Assembly: GCA_973895155.1 (NCBI GenBank)
Contig: OZ316891.1
Span: 4,960,001-5,024,000, forward strand
DNA: 64,000 nucleotides
Reading direction: 5' to 3'
Source of the DNA: Marsupella aquatica
Taxonomy: Eukaryota > Marchantiophyta
A program made the position numbers and the translations under genes. Positions 37,281-48,093 of the stretch are shown piece after piece; position 1 is the stretch's first letter; every line of letters begins with the position of its first letter. The notes beneath the pieces were generated by a model. The model was not told the origin of the DNA and searched no databases. It saw nothing but the letters and a program-made list of their open reading frames with translations.

Positions 37281-38419
37281 TAGGTGTGGATGATCTAGGG
37301 GCATTGGGGAAGGACCAGGACAGAGGTTGTTGGCTTGGAGAATTTTCTTTTGAATATAATAATTCTCTGTTTCAAGCTGCTGTGGGCTATTATAGCCAAA
37401 GTTTTCAAGGGCTATAATTGCCCATAATGCTATGGTAATCTAACATTAATACAATTGAAGGTTTAAAAGATTTTTACTTTTAAAAGTAGAGAGGTTTCAT
37501 AAAGAGCTGATCCAAATCTTGACTGCACATTCTTCTTCACAGATGCACTGAAAATTGCAAAGAGCAAAATCACTTAGGGCATTATCATTTTGTTTCTTTT
37601 TTCTTCACACTTCTTAAATCCCAAATTTCATCTCATGTTCATATTAAGTCTTTGCCATGAGATAGTACAGTAGAGGGTAGAGGACAAATCTCAAAATGCC
37701 CTTGGAGTAAAGTGTGATGGGCATTCACTTCCATAAAGCTCAGAAAATAGAAGAGGGGATAAACCTTGCAGGGATTTAACTCTATAAAGTAAGTGTCTGT
37801 TTTGACAGGGCAATGCCCTGAAAAATGACTGATGTAGCTCGAGTTTTGAGACTAACTCTGGTCACAGGATGTTAATACACTTAGACCCTACTGGAAGAGA
37901 CTTTTATTTTTACTAATGTTAGGAAAAGCAGAGGAGAAATTCCATAATCAACCAATTCAAATCTTGACTGTGAATTCATATTCAGGAAGCACTAAGGCGG
38001 AGATATTGCGGTTTAATTAAGAACTGGTAACATAAGAGAGTAAAATCAGGAAGGGTGTTGTGGTTTAACTAAGTTGAGAAGCTTAACGGCCAACATTGAT
38101 AATAGCCTAAGATTCATGGGGGTTTAATTAATCAATTTCCTGGGTCCACAAAGTCTCTGATACACGAAATCACCGTGCCAGCGTCTCAAATCTATCTACC
38201 CATCCAACTACGTGCCCTCTCGTTACGAGTCTACTAGTGCCCACTCCGTATTCAATCCATGGTACTCAGAAATCTTAGCTGCACGAGAAGAATTGTGACA
38301 GTAGCAAGAGAATCAGCGGATTGTGCTTTGCTGGGGCTGAGGTTTAGATTACAGTAGCAGCAAGAGAATCAGCAGAGCAGAGCAGACTCTGTAACATTCC
38401 GTTGGAGCTGTTGTTGGAG
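37281..38419. other. Intergenic DNA, no gene seen
   Basis: AT-rich, with short frames only. The right end may contain the promoter of the peroxidase gene. Confidence 0.5.
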
Positions 38420-38655
38420 ATGGCCACGGTTTCAGCTATGGTGGTCGGGACTGTTCTCGGATCCGTTGCTGCAAGGCAGACGGCTGCAACCCAGGTGTGG
38501 ATCTCGATGGGAGGCCATGGCGAGCGCTCTTTGAGAGATTCGAGGACTGGCCGGTGCCGTTCCCCCCTTTTTTCCCATTTCAGCTGGCTTTCCGATGTTC
38601 GTATCTGCTGTGGTAGTAGTGGCCATTCGAGAGAATTTCTTTTGTGGTCTGCGTG
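38420..38655 (+). other. Possible 5' exon (transit peptide) of the peroxidase gene
   Basis: An open frame from ATG 38420 encodes an Ala/Val/Ser/Arg-rich N-terminus ('MATVSAMVVGTVLGSVAARQ') of the kind seen in organelle targeting peptides. The APX-R family is plastid targeted, and the catalytic exons downstream lack such a peptide. I could not fix a donor and acceptor joining the two, so this is only a candidate. Confidence 0.3.
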
Positions 38656-38795
38656 ACAATAATGCTTGATCTAGGATGAATCTTTATCTTTGTTGTACCT
38701 GTCGGCAATTTGTGTTGGGCCGTGTGTACTGTATCATAAATTTTGGTTTTCCGATGGTTTGTTGTAAGTATGTGAACAATAAACTCTAAACCCTG

Positions 38796-38836
38796 CGGAC
38801 AGACAGACAGACGGAAGGAAGGACGGAAGGGAGGAC
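38796..38836. repeat. GACA/GGAA tetranucleotide microsatellite
   Basis: A short run of (GACA)n followed by (GGAA)n/(GGAC)n variants. Confidence 0.8.
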
Positions 38837-39824
38837 CTGTTGTTTCTCTAGAGCCCTCCCTAGCTGCGGAATGTTCGACAAATTCAGCTGAAAATGGTAG
38901 GCTGTCTTTTTGAATGTCGTTTCGAATGCTGAGCTCATTGGCTCACATCCAGAAAATAGTAGATAGATATCTCGGGAAGGTTTTTTCTGCAATGAAATTC
39001 CTTAGTTTGAGACGCAAGCAATTGGACTACCTGAAGTGAAGGAAGGAAAACTGAAAAAATGGAAATACAAAATTTTAGTTCTCCGGATCTGGACCCGAAC
39101 GTTGGAGTTTCTTCGGCAGATTGTGGGGATTTTGTCATCCCAAGTTTTTGAACCCAGGAGTGCCCTTACTATCAACAAACTCCATTTAGCGAGATTCTTG
39201 TTGTTCATCAGTTTCCGATTTAGCCTCAATCAATCTGACTGATCCTCAGTACAAGTTGGACAGGGGCATGATGAGATAGTGCAGTGTGTTCAGTTCTTGG
39301 ACTCTCGAATGGAAATTTAAATTCGCCAAATCTTATGGATGCAATCGTTGCTTCAGACTATTAGACGAATCTCCAGATTTTTATAGGTCTAAGTGTTCTT
39401 ATAGACCTTCTGGCGATTATTTGGTTTGAATACGTACATCAGGACGGGCGAGCCTTTTAACCTCGTACTGTCACTAACTACTTAATCACCTGTTCGTTCA
39501 CTCGAATTCTCGGTTTATTCTGTAATTCAGTCGCTTGAATGACTTCTCGTTCGCTTATGATGAGGAAGTTAAAGGGCATGCGTATGTGGACTACTTGGTA
39601 GATTTACTGATGGAGGCTCATTTTTGCAGATAGTGGAGCTAATCAACTATCCTTCTCGATCAGTAGGAGACAAGGGCTCGTGTTATCTGCAGTTGTTCCG
39701 CTCCTTTCTACTCTCCAAGGCTTTGGTGTCTTACAATCGGCCAGGGCAGCGACGTAATCTCTCTCGTCCCTTGCCTGAGAGTTTACTGTAGTTCCTTAGG
39801 ACCAATCTCTGTCCTGAAATTATC

Positions 39825-42087
39825 ATGGCGTCAACTCAAGTCATTGTCATTAGTAGATTCGCTTTAAATTTTGTTTCAATATTTCTCAAGGCTGACGGAT
39901 TCCTCAAACGTTACAGGGAAGAGGCAATGCGATTGGAGAAGATACGTAGTGAGGTTACTAAAGTCGTGTCACAGGGGAAAGCCGCAGGTGTACTTCGCCT
40001 GGCCTTTCATGATGCTGGCACTTTCAACTTGGGCACAAAGCAAGGTGACTATTGGTTCATCTAAGTTTGATTCTGAATGCGTAGCACCTAAAATGGTGAT
40101 CAGCACATGACCACCTGGTATTCGGAAATTAAGCCCATGAGTATAATCTTTGTGCCCATACAATCTGGTTTCCACTATTGATTGTTTGTAAGCTCAGATT
40201 GTGAAGGTTTTCTGCAAGCAGGGGGCATGAACGGATCCGTTATTTATGAGCTCGATAGACCGGAAAGCACAGGGTTGAAGCGCTCTGTGAGGGTAAGCTT
40301 CTATTCTTGGGTATCATCCATGTAAGAATGACGAAAGAAGCTTAAAGAAATGGAGTTTCTGGAATAATGCTTGGTGCAAACATGGCTAGTCGCTTCAGCT
40401 TTCTAGAATCTGAATTACTTGTTGGCCATGTCCAGGTATTGGAAAAAGTGAAGACTGCTCTGGAGTCAGAATTTGCGGGTGTGTACTAGGAGATACGTCG
40501 ACTTTGATGTTTGTTTTGCATCGAGCAATTCATGTAGACCCTCAAGGATTCACGAGGCATGGACTACTACCTGACAGTAAAGGTGGTAGTGTGTACATGG
40601 CAGTGTCGTGGGCAGACTTGATTGCTGTTGCTGGAGCAGAATCTGTGGCTATATGTGGGGGACCAAAAATCAATGTGAAGCTAGGTCGGCTGGACTCTTT
40701 GTAAGTTTTCTGCACAACTTGTACACAACTATGATTTGTGCTCATGTGGCAAAACTACAATTAATTCTGCCAAGAAGCAGTGTTTCTCCTGCAAAACATC
40801 AAACCTGTTGTTAAATGTGTTCAATTTCCTCCAACCCTCGAAGGAACTCTCCAAACTAAAGTTGTATTTGAGTAAAACTATGATAGCACGGTGTCCTGTT
40901 TTGAACGTCTTCCCTCTACCACAGATCACAAGATCCAGAAGGACAGATGCCGGAGGAAACTTTGAGTGCAACGGAACTGAAGAAGACATTTCAACAGAAA
41001 GGGTTTTCGTAAGTATCTGGTTTTTCCAAACGAGTGGTGGTTCTTAAATTCAGTGTAGTAACTATTTGTGAGATCGACTGAAGTCGAACATTTGAGGTCA
41101 CTCAAATTCAAATCTTCCAGCTTATTGGGTCGAATTCGAGGCAAATTTGATTGGTTATTGGTGTAGAATGCATTGGAAAGAGACTAGCTATGATTTGCTG
41201 TGGAAAATGCAGTACCCAGGAAATGGTAGCCCTATCCGGTGCTCACACCATTGGAAACAAAGGCTTCGGAGCTCCAGACTTATTTGACAATACCTACTAC
41301 AAAGTTCTAACACAGAAGCCATGGCGTGACTCCAACGGTGATCACTACCTCTGCTTTTGACCCGTGCGTTATCTGAATGTCTAGTTGTCCGTCCCAGGTC
41401 AAGAGCAAAGTTGTGCATTTAGCTGTCAAAACTCCGAGCTCACTATTACCTAAGCAGGGCAATTTTAGTTGGCACTAAGGAAAAGCTTCTCGAAGGCAAC
41501 AGAGTCATCTGGAGAGAACTGTTTAATTTAAAGATTGGGTACTATGGCTGCAGGAACGGACATGAGTTCTTCCATGGTGGGCCTCGCATCAGATCGTAAC
41601 CTTACTGATGACAGTGAGTGTATGAAGTAAGTTTTGGAATACATTCCAGTAGTTGCAGTTGAAAAAGGCAATGTCCCGTAGTTTTCTTGACTTTTGGCTG
41701 GTTGAATGTTGGTCGCATTTTGTTAATTCACAGATTTACCTTTCTTTCGTACCTTTAAATACATTTGTGAATGCTCCACCTCAGTCAATGCGGACTTCAA
41801 AGCTAACGTCTCAAATTCCGTGTTAAAAAAAGATTTTTTTTCATAAACAAAGAAGTTTAGTTCAGATATGATTAGTTACTACAAGTGTACAGACATTTCT
41901 CACGTCCCAAGGATGGGTGGCAGCAGTTTTTTTGAAGAACATTTTAGTGTGTAATTTCTGTCGTTCACAAACATCACTTTTGGAATGCAGGTGGGTGAAG
42001 CTGTACTCAGAGGATGAGGGCAAGTTTTTCCTCGACTTCAGCAGGGCATATCTTAAGCTCGTCAACACGGGAGCACGGTGGGCTTAA
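39825..42087 (+). CDS. Ascorbate peroxidase-related haem peroxidase (APX-R/APX6 type)
   Basis: Eight exons join in phase into 269 residues: 39825-40044, 40222-40292, 40436-40478, 40604-40700, 40925-41008, 41213-41337, 41554-41626, 41991-42087. The distal haem pocket reads 'VLRLAFHDAGTF' with Arg58, Phe61 and His62. Canonical ascorbate peroxidases have Trp at the Phe position, while the APX-R/APX6 group has Phe. 'VSWADLIAVAGAESVAICGG' and 'LGRLDS' follow, then the proximal 'ALSGAHTIG' with His183, and a C-terminal 'FFLDFSRAYLKLVNTGARW'. The canonical ascorbate-binding Arg segment after the proximal His is replaced by 'NKGFGAPDLFDNTYY'. In Arabidopsis APX-R is plastidic and acts in peroxide handling and seed physiology. 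The true N-terminus is uncertain: exon 1 may instead begin at the acceptor at about 39916 and join an upstream transit-peptide exon. Confidence 0.88.
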
Positions 42088-43039
42088 GGACCACAAGCCT
42101 TAAGACAATTTCATAAAATTATGAGCTAATTCTTTGGGCAGATTGGTGGTTTTCTACCTTCCTCTCTTAGTACAGGAAGGTGTGCTTTGTGCCATTGTTG
42201 GATAATAAAAATGTTTTACTATTGAGACGTCAAGCTGAAGGCCTTGATTCCATGAGTGTGTCGCTGAGAGGATCGACATGGATGTGTTTCCTGACAACGT
42301 GAATATACTTTAATGGTCTCTTGAAGTTCTTGGGAATGATTTACTTTGTATGTGAGCTTCTCTGAATTGCAAAACCTTTTCTAGAAACTCATCATGCTAG
42401 GCCCACATAGATTGCGAATAAATCCTTGACTAGCGACATAAGAATGAAAAAGAAACCCTTGGGACTGACGTGTTTACGTGTTGCGTTGCTTCGTATTTTC
42501 ACAAAGCTGGAATTGTGAATTCAGTCTAGGAAAACAATGGCCCTCATTTGGGTTGAACTAAATAAATACAGTGTAGTTCCAAAGAGGTCTACACTATTAT
42601 ATATAGTCCAATTCACCCATAAGAGCAGTGACAACTGGGACCGCTTTTATGCATAATTACAACAGCAATTTTGTTTGTTTGTTTGTTTGTAGTGGCGATG
42701 TGTATTCTTATGCAAGACTGGAAAACAGCTTTGTTTTGGAATCCTTGCTCCAATACTTCCCCTTGGAACTCTACAAAGGGAAAAACAGAGCAGGTTTCTG
42801 GACCCTATAAGCCAAATACTTCCGTCATATATGGGTCTGTTTCCCAAACGTGATGTTGCTCCTTCATCAACTATAGATCCAACGGTCCTTGTTTGTTTGC
42901 CAAGAAGAAACAGACAGAATTTTCCCTGATAGGGATGGTGTTCACCACTTCACCTACTTCGCAAAAATGTTTGAAAAACACATCCCTGGCCGGGACACAT
43001 TTTATGGTTGCTCAGACTGTAGAAGCCAGGTCTCCATCA
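42088..43039. other. Intergenic DNA with a (TTTG)n run
   Basis: The left end is presumably peroxidase 3' UTR. A short (TTTG)n repeat lies at about 42671-42691. No gene seen. Confidence 0.5.
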
Positions 43040-43165
43040 AATATGACATATATAGCTTACCACATCATTTCATACCATGATAAACTTCATTATTTTCTTT
43101 AAATCCATGAGTGCACAGTGTATATTATCACATTTTGATGTGTGATTACCGGCAAGGAGCCGGGC
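43040..43165 (+). repeat. Dispersed repeat, copy 2 of 3
   Basis: 'GACATATATAGC..', 'CATACCATGATAAACTTCATT', 'TTTCTTTAAATCCATGA', 'CACATTTTGATGTGTGATT' and 'ACCGGCAAGGAG' occur in the same order as at 46592-46705 and, inverted, at 28778-28876. Confidence 0.7.
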
Positions 43166-44083
43166 CTGTGGAAAACAAGATTAAAAGTACACAAGTGAAT
43201 GGCAGGTCAAAAGTCTTGGGAGCTGGAGATATCATGGACTAGAAGACCCCCCTGGCCTTCTCCTCCCTGGCCCTCTTCCCCCTTCTTGGTGCATGAACAC
43301 ATCAAAAGCTTTTCAAAACATATTAAACTTTGAGCAAACTGTAAAAGCTTATCTCAGACATCAGCATTATTGTGTCATACAATAATGTCATTTTACATTG
43401 GAATCATTGTCTGACTTAATTGCATGTCAATATATCATTCATATATTATGCATTTATAGCTTACAGGAGATGTGTAGGACAGGGTCAACTTCCCTAGGCC
43501 TCGCACTTGTACACTTTGACTGTAGATAGATAGACAAATACTTTTTTATACTGCAACACAAGAAAAGAATACCAGAAGAGACCATCGTAATGCAAAGAAC
43601 CATGGAACCCCAAGAAAAAGCCCTAGGTTAAATACTCTAACAAATTGTTGGGACTCAGGTAGGTTTTACATGAGTACAAGGACCCTAAACTCCCCGTTTG
43701 CATTTTTGTCCTTTTGTACTTTGGTGTATACCACAAGCCCGACCACAAGGGGCGCAGTGGGGCATTAAGTCTTGTCCTGTACCAAACCGGTGGCATCCAG
43801 AACATCCCAAATCAAAAGTTAGCATTCCAAAACTATCACCCCAAGGTGGGGCCAGGAGAATCTTGAAAAGAAAAACAGCCTTGAGGCCCACAAGAAGCAC
43901 CAATGGAGGTAGTCTTAAAACTTACAAAGGAAACCCCGCCACTATAGGACTTTCATAGGGCACACAAAATGCCAAGGAGGATTGGGTATCTTGGTGGCCC
44001 AACCTCATGCAAAAAGGAGTCCATTGTTATAGTGAGGATTGGATTTAGTGGAAAAAAATGACCCTAATTAATGTTCCTAAGCA
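43166..44083. other. Intergenic DNA, no gene seen
   Basis: No supported coding region or repeat structure was recognised. Confidence 0.5.
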
Positions 44084-44088
44084 GAGTG

Positions 44089-44430
44089 TGTTGAGCATAG
44101 ATGACAATCGCAACAGTAAGCCCATGAACCATCCAACACACAAGAGTCGACACAGAGAGATACGTGGTTCACCTCCACATGAGGTTACATCCACGGGAAC
44201 ACATATAAGTTTTACTGCACTCTAGGCCGACCGACCATACCAAGCATCCACATCGCAAGCTCTCTCTATCTCTGAAGCTCTGTAACAATGAGCCTGAGTT
44301 CCCACTCTCTAAGCAAACACCGCTTAATTATAGAGTGTGCACAACATGACTAACCTAACCAAGTCTGCGACTAAGGTTAGCCTTAACTACGGTACAATCG
44401 TAACTCTAGACCTAAGAGTAAATCCTAACA
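44089..44430 (-). mobile_element. Solo LTR of the copia family
   Basis: On the plus strand it starts TGTTGAGCATAGATGAC and ends GTAAATCCTAACA, flanked by a perfect GAGTG at 44084-44088 and 44431-44435. It has the same orientation as the complete element at 29213-35778 but is of the same subfamily as the solo LTR at 36927-37275. Confidence 0.93.
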
Positions 44431-44435
44431 GAGTG

Positions 44436-45472
44436 AGGCTCTACAGTAGGGCGTCTCAAATACACCCAATTTTCTGTTTTGACTGCGCCCGGGCGTTTGT
44501 GGTTTGGGACAACAATCATGATTGGTTGGGCATGGATTGCAAGGCCCGACCAGTCACACCCGCGACCGTAAGAGGCCCCGATTTCACAGTAAACACAGAT
44601 TTAGTGTGTTGTGAGGGCCACTCATTTTTCCTTATTCCAGAAAATAATTGCACGGCTGTACCTTGTTGCAGTGCTCTGAACTCCCTCGCGGGCCTCCCTG
44701 AGGTGCCTGTTTTTTTACATATGAGAACCCTAGTAGTTGGACAATAAGTCTTTCGATTGTCTGTCCACATGTAGGGACAACTCCTGGGCAGGAGGGCAAA
44801 AGGAGGTTAGCAGTAGGGCTTAGAGGGGTAGACTTATGGAATGCCAATGGGCACGTCAAATCAATCCTAATTGGGTCAACAAAATTATCAAACCAACACA
44901 AGACAGTGTGAGCTGGCCCATGACCTTTGCATCATAATTGGTCAATGTAGTGGTAATAGTCTTAGAAGGAACAAACAAGGGGCCTTCATTCACACTCACC
45001 TGGGCTACGCCATTAACATTGAAAATCAGGGACTAAACATTTATTTAGGAAAAAATACATAACTATAGCACTAATCTACAACACTCACAAAAGTCATGAT
45101 GCTCTGCCATTGCATTTATCCTTTGGGTTTTCCTAAACCTCCAGATTCTCCAAAAGGGACAATAAAACAAGGCCTTGCATGAAAAGTCATTGCCAAGAGA
45201 AACTCTACAGTAGCCGTCATATCTGATCAATCAAACTCTAGCTAACAAAGAGAACAATGCATAGTGGTCACTCAAAATGCCCCAGAGAAGGCAAGGTGCA
45301 AGCCTTCAAATTGTTTAGATCTAAGGAAGGTTTCAGATGTGCATGATTAATGATGAAGGTATGCACTTTAAATAGGTTCATTAATGTCGGCAAGTGTTAT
45401 TTTTGTGTTTATTTAGTGCTGTTTTGGTGCTATTGCGGTATGTCACCATCCTAAGTTGCATCAAAGGAATTC
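44436..45472. other. Intergenic DNA, no gene seen
   Basis: A plus-strand frame crosses from the solo LTR into this region to about 44747. It has no homology I recognise and begins inside the LTR, so it is not called. Confidence 0.5.
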
Positions 45473-45487
45473 AATAGCCATAACTTT

Positions 45488-46117
45488 TTTTCTTTTTTGG
45501 GGGGAAGGGCCAGACAGGCCAGAATCTTTATTCCAAAAAACGGGAGAGAACGACAAGGGGCCCTGCCTGGGAGGGGGAGGCAGGGAGAAGCAAACAGAAA
45601 TTAAGGGGGCTGACAGGAAGGAGCACACCCAGAGAAATGGAACGGCACCACCATCCTGATCGACTAATGGAAGGAGGACGATCAGCAGAGGGGAAGGCGG
45701 AGCCCCCAGAAACCGAAGGCACAGGCAAAACAAACAAGGAACGTGAGAGCCCGGAGAACACCGCAGCAACAGCAACCAAAGCAGAAATACTGGCCGAGGC
45801 AAACCAAGGACAAAGCCGCACTCCACTCTCCACTGGCCACCAATCGAAAAAGATCCCTCCTTCACCAGATGAGCGAAACTCAACCATAACCTCCGCGACC
45901 ATCACTTTCAATGATACGAGTCTAGTTCAGAGAGTGCCAGAACAGGGCCATCTTCCATGCAATGAATCCTTCTCCCCGAACAGATGGTGAGGCGCAAATG
46001 AACCCAATAATATAATCACCGGGAACTATTAAAACCCATCGCAGGAAAGAACCGTAGAGGAATGGCAGTGTTATCAGATAAAAGGAATGACAATGTTATC
46101 AGATTAAAAATTTTTAA
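45488..46117 (-). mobile_element. Polyadenylated LINE-like retroposon, 5' truncated
   Basis: A 630-bp insert lies between two exact 15-bp copies of AATAGCCATAACTTT (45473-45487 and 46118-46132). On the minus strand it ends in an A-rich tail (AAAAAAGAAAAAAA) about 40 bp after an AATAAA signal. A long variable target duplication plus an A-tail is the mark of target-primed reverse transcription. It is far more GC-rich than its surroundings. The GC-rich minus-strand frames in it lack recognisable domains, so it could be a truncated LINE 3' end or another retroposed transcript. Confidence 0.75.
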
Positions 46118-46591
46118 AATAGCCATAACTTTGTCCTCTCAAGCTGGCTTGGGCAGATAATTTTAATGCCAATTCAGTATACAAACTTGAAGAAAATCAA
46201 TTTCCCAGAACTTTGCAACGTAAGCCTTGTCAAATCTATCAGATGAAATAGAAGGGAAAAGAAACAAAGTGGGATGGACAAAACAAGTGGGTGGGTAGGT
46301 TGGTGGTTGGGTGTGGGGCAGAAAGGGGGAAAGAAATTTGGGGTTGCAATTTTAGATAGGATCAAAAGCAATGCACCAAAATGTTTCTTGTCCTGATGGC
46401 CTCAGGTGGGTCAGAATGGGCCCTTTGGTCCATTTGCATTCAAGGATCTTGCATTTATTTTCTCCAGACCTGACTGTTTTGCTCAGGCAGTTTAACTCTA
46501 GAGTACAGTGGATCTCATGTTTGCCAATTGGTACCATTTGTGCCCCCAATTTTGGGGATCCTGGTAGTTGCACATCAAAATATAACTACTA

Positions 46592-46705
46592 CATATATGG
46601 TGTATGACATTCTTCCATACCATGATAAATTTTGTTATTTTCTTTAAATCAATGAATGCACACCGTATTTGACCACATTGTGATGTGTAATTACCGGCAG
46701 GGAAG
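46592..46705 (+). repeat. Dispersed repeat, copy 3 of 3
   Basis: 'ACATATATGGTG', 'CATACCATGATAAATTTTG', 'TTTCTTTAAATCAATGAATG', 'CCACATTGTGATGTGTAATT' and 'ACCGGCAGG', in the same order as the copy at 43040-43165. Confidence 0.7.
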
Positions 46706-46729
46706 TTCTTATATAGCCCCCTTTAATTA

Positions 46730-47352
46730 CCCTACCTTGGGATACAAAGACCAAGTCTTGAGACCCTAGCACTATTGACTGAGCCACTTTACAAGATAAA
46801 CAATGACATCAAACGGCGGAGCCTAAGTTGAGATGCCAGCTTGGCTCCATCCAGGCTCGGTTTGGCTTGGATCTGCGTGGGGTAGGGTCGGGCACTCCGG
46901 CCTCCGGGAACAAATGAAAAAGTACAGACAAGATGAGGGGATGACAACACATCTACAAATACAACACTGCCACAACAACAACTATAAAACACACCCCCGC
47001 ATTGTGCTACCCTACAGTGGTGCATACTCCAAAGCAGTACGTCTATCCAGTTGGATGGGTCTACTTTTGGCTTTCGCGGACCCAAAAAAAACCCGCACCC
47101 CCACATTGGGTTAGTGTGATCATATTATTCTTAATTAACTACCTTACCTGGGATACAGGACCCAAGTTTAAGACCCCACCCCTATTGACTGAGTGACTTC
47201 ACAACCAGATCCATTGACATCAGACCACGGAGCCTACGGTGAGATGAGGTGACAGCTTGGCACCGCCCAGGCTTGGCTCGGATTCAGCGAGGGCACCGAC
47301 GGGCCGGGTCGGGGTAGGATCGGGGTAGGATCGGGGTAGGATCGGGCACTCG
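46730..47352. repeat. ~200-bp direct duplication, ~410 bp apart
   Basis: 46730-46900 and 47140-47350 share 'ACCTNGGATAC', 'CTATTGACTGAG', 'TTGACATCAGAC', 'CGGAGCCTA', 'GAGATG' and 'CAGCTTGGC' in order. The second copy ends in a short tandem run of 'TCGGGGTAGGA' units at about 47308-47345. It lies about 0.7 kb upstream of the peptide gene. Confidence 0.75.
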
Positions 47353-48093
47353 GGGAAAGAGGAGCGAGTACGGAGAAAAGAGAGAAAAGAGAGAAAGCGA
47401 GAAGACGAGGAAACGAACGAAGGATCAGCTATGGCGATGAAGAACAATAATGCAGTTGTTCTCTGTTCGTCGTCCCCACAGGACCACTGGAAAAGGGAGG
47501 AGAGGGAGAGCGTGGAGTTCAGGGAAGGCGCAAGAGGACGCGAATAAAGCGCCGTGAAATCCGCAACACATACGCGTGGGAAAGTGGAGTTCGGAACATT
47601 ATTGATTGCTGATGACACAGTTTAGTGAAGTCGGTCGACAACTGGTGAGACATGAGAGTTACTGCTTTATGACAAGTATATCGCCTCATAGCTTTACGTA
47701 CTGCACTTTGGTTTCGGAGAAAAGGCACTCACACAGAATTGGAGGACGGTGGACGTTTCTGTAATTGAAAGGGGGGAGGGGAAGGGATTTTGGTTGTAAG
47801 CCAGTACATTAGGTCTTAACACCATTGGGACCTTGCTCTCATTGCAGAGGAATGTGTAGGTTTGTAAGGGAGACAACGGATTTTGGCGAAAAGGAGGAAT
47901 AGAGGAAAGCCTGGATCGCATGCAGGTGAGACGGGGGTTGGTTGATCTCGTCAAGGAGGACGAGAAAGATCGTCCGTAGAGGGGTAGAGGAGGAGAAGAA
48001 TGGTAGTATTGGGAGATGGCACAGTAGATTATTGTTATCGCGTGACAACTCTTGTCAATGCTCGCTATGCGCCTCCAGAAGTTAGTCATAGTA
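47353..48093. other. Probable promoter and leader of the PSY-like gene
   Basis: No separate gene is seen. An in-frame upstream ATG at 48058 offers a longer start for the next gene. Confidence 0.45.

Noticed and set aside
44337-44747. 136-codon plus-strand frame
   Set aside because: It begins inside the solo LTR and continues across its target duplication, with no recognisable domain.
45461-45911. 127- and 140-codon minus-strand frames
   Set aside because: They lie in the GC-rich retroposon, overlap each other in different phases and contain low-complexity Leu/Ser/Pro stretches only.
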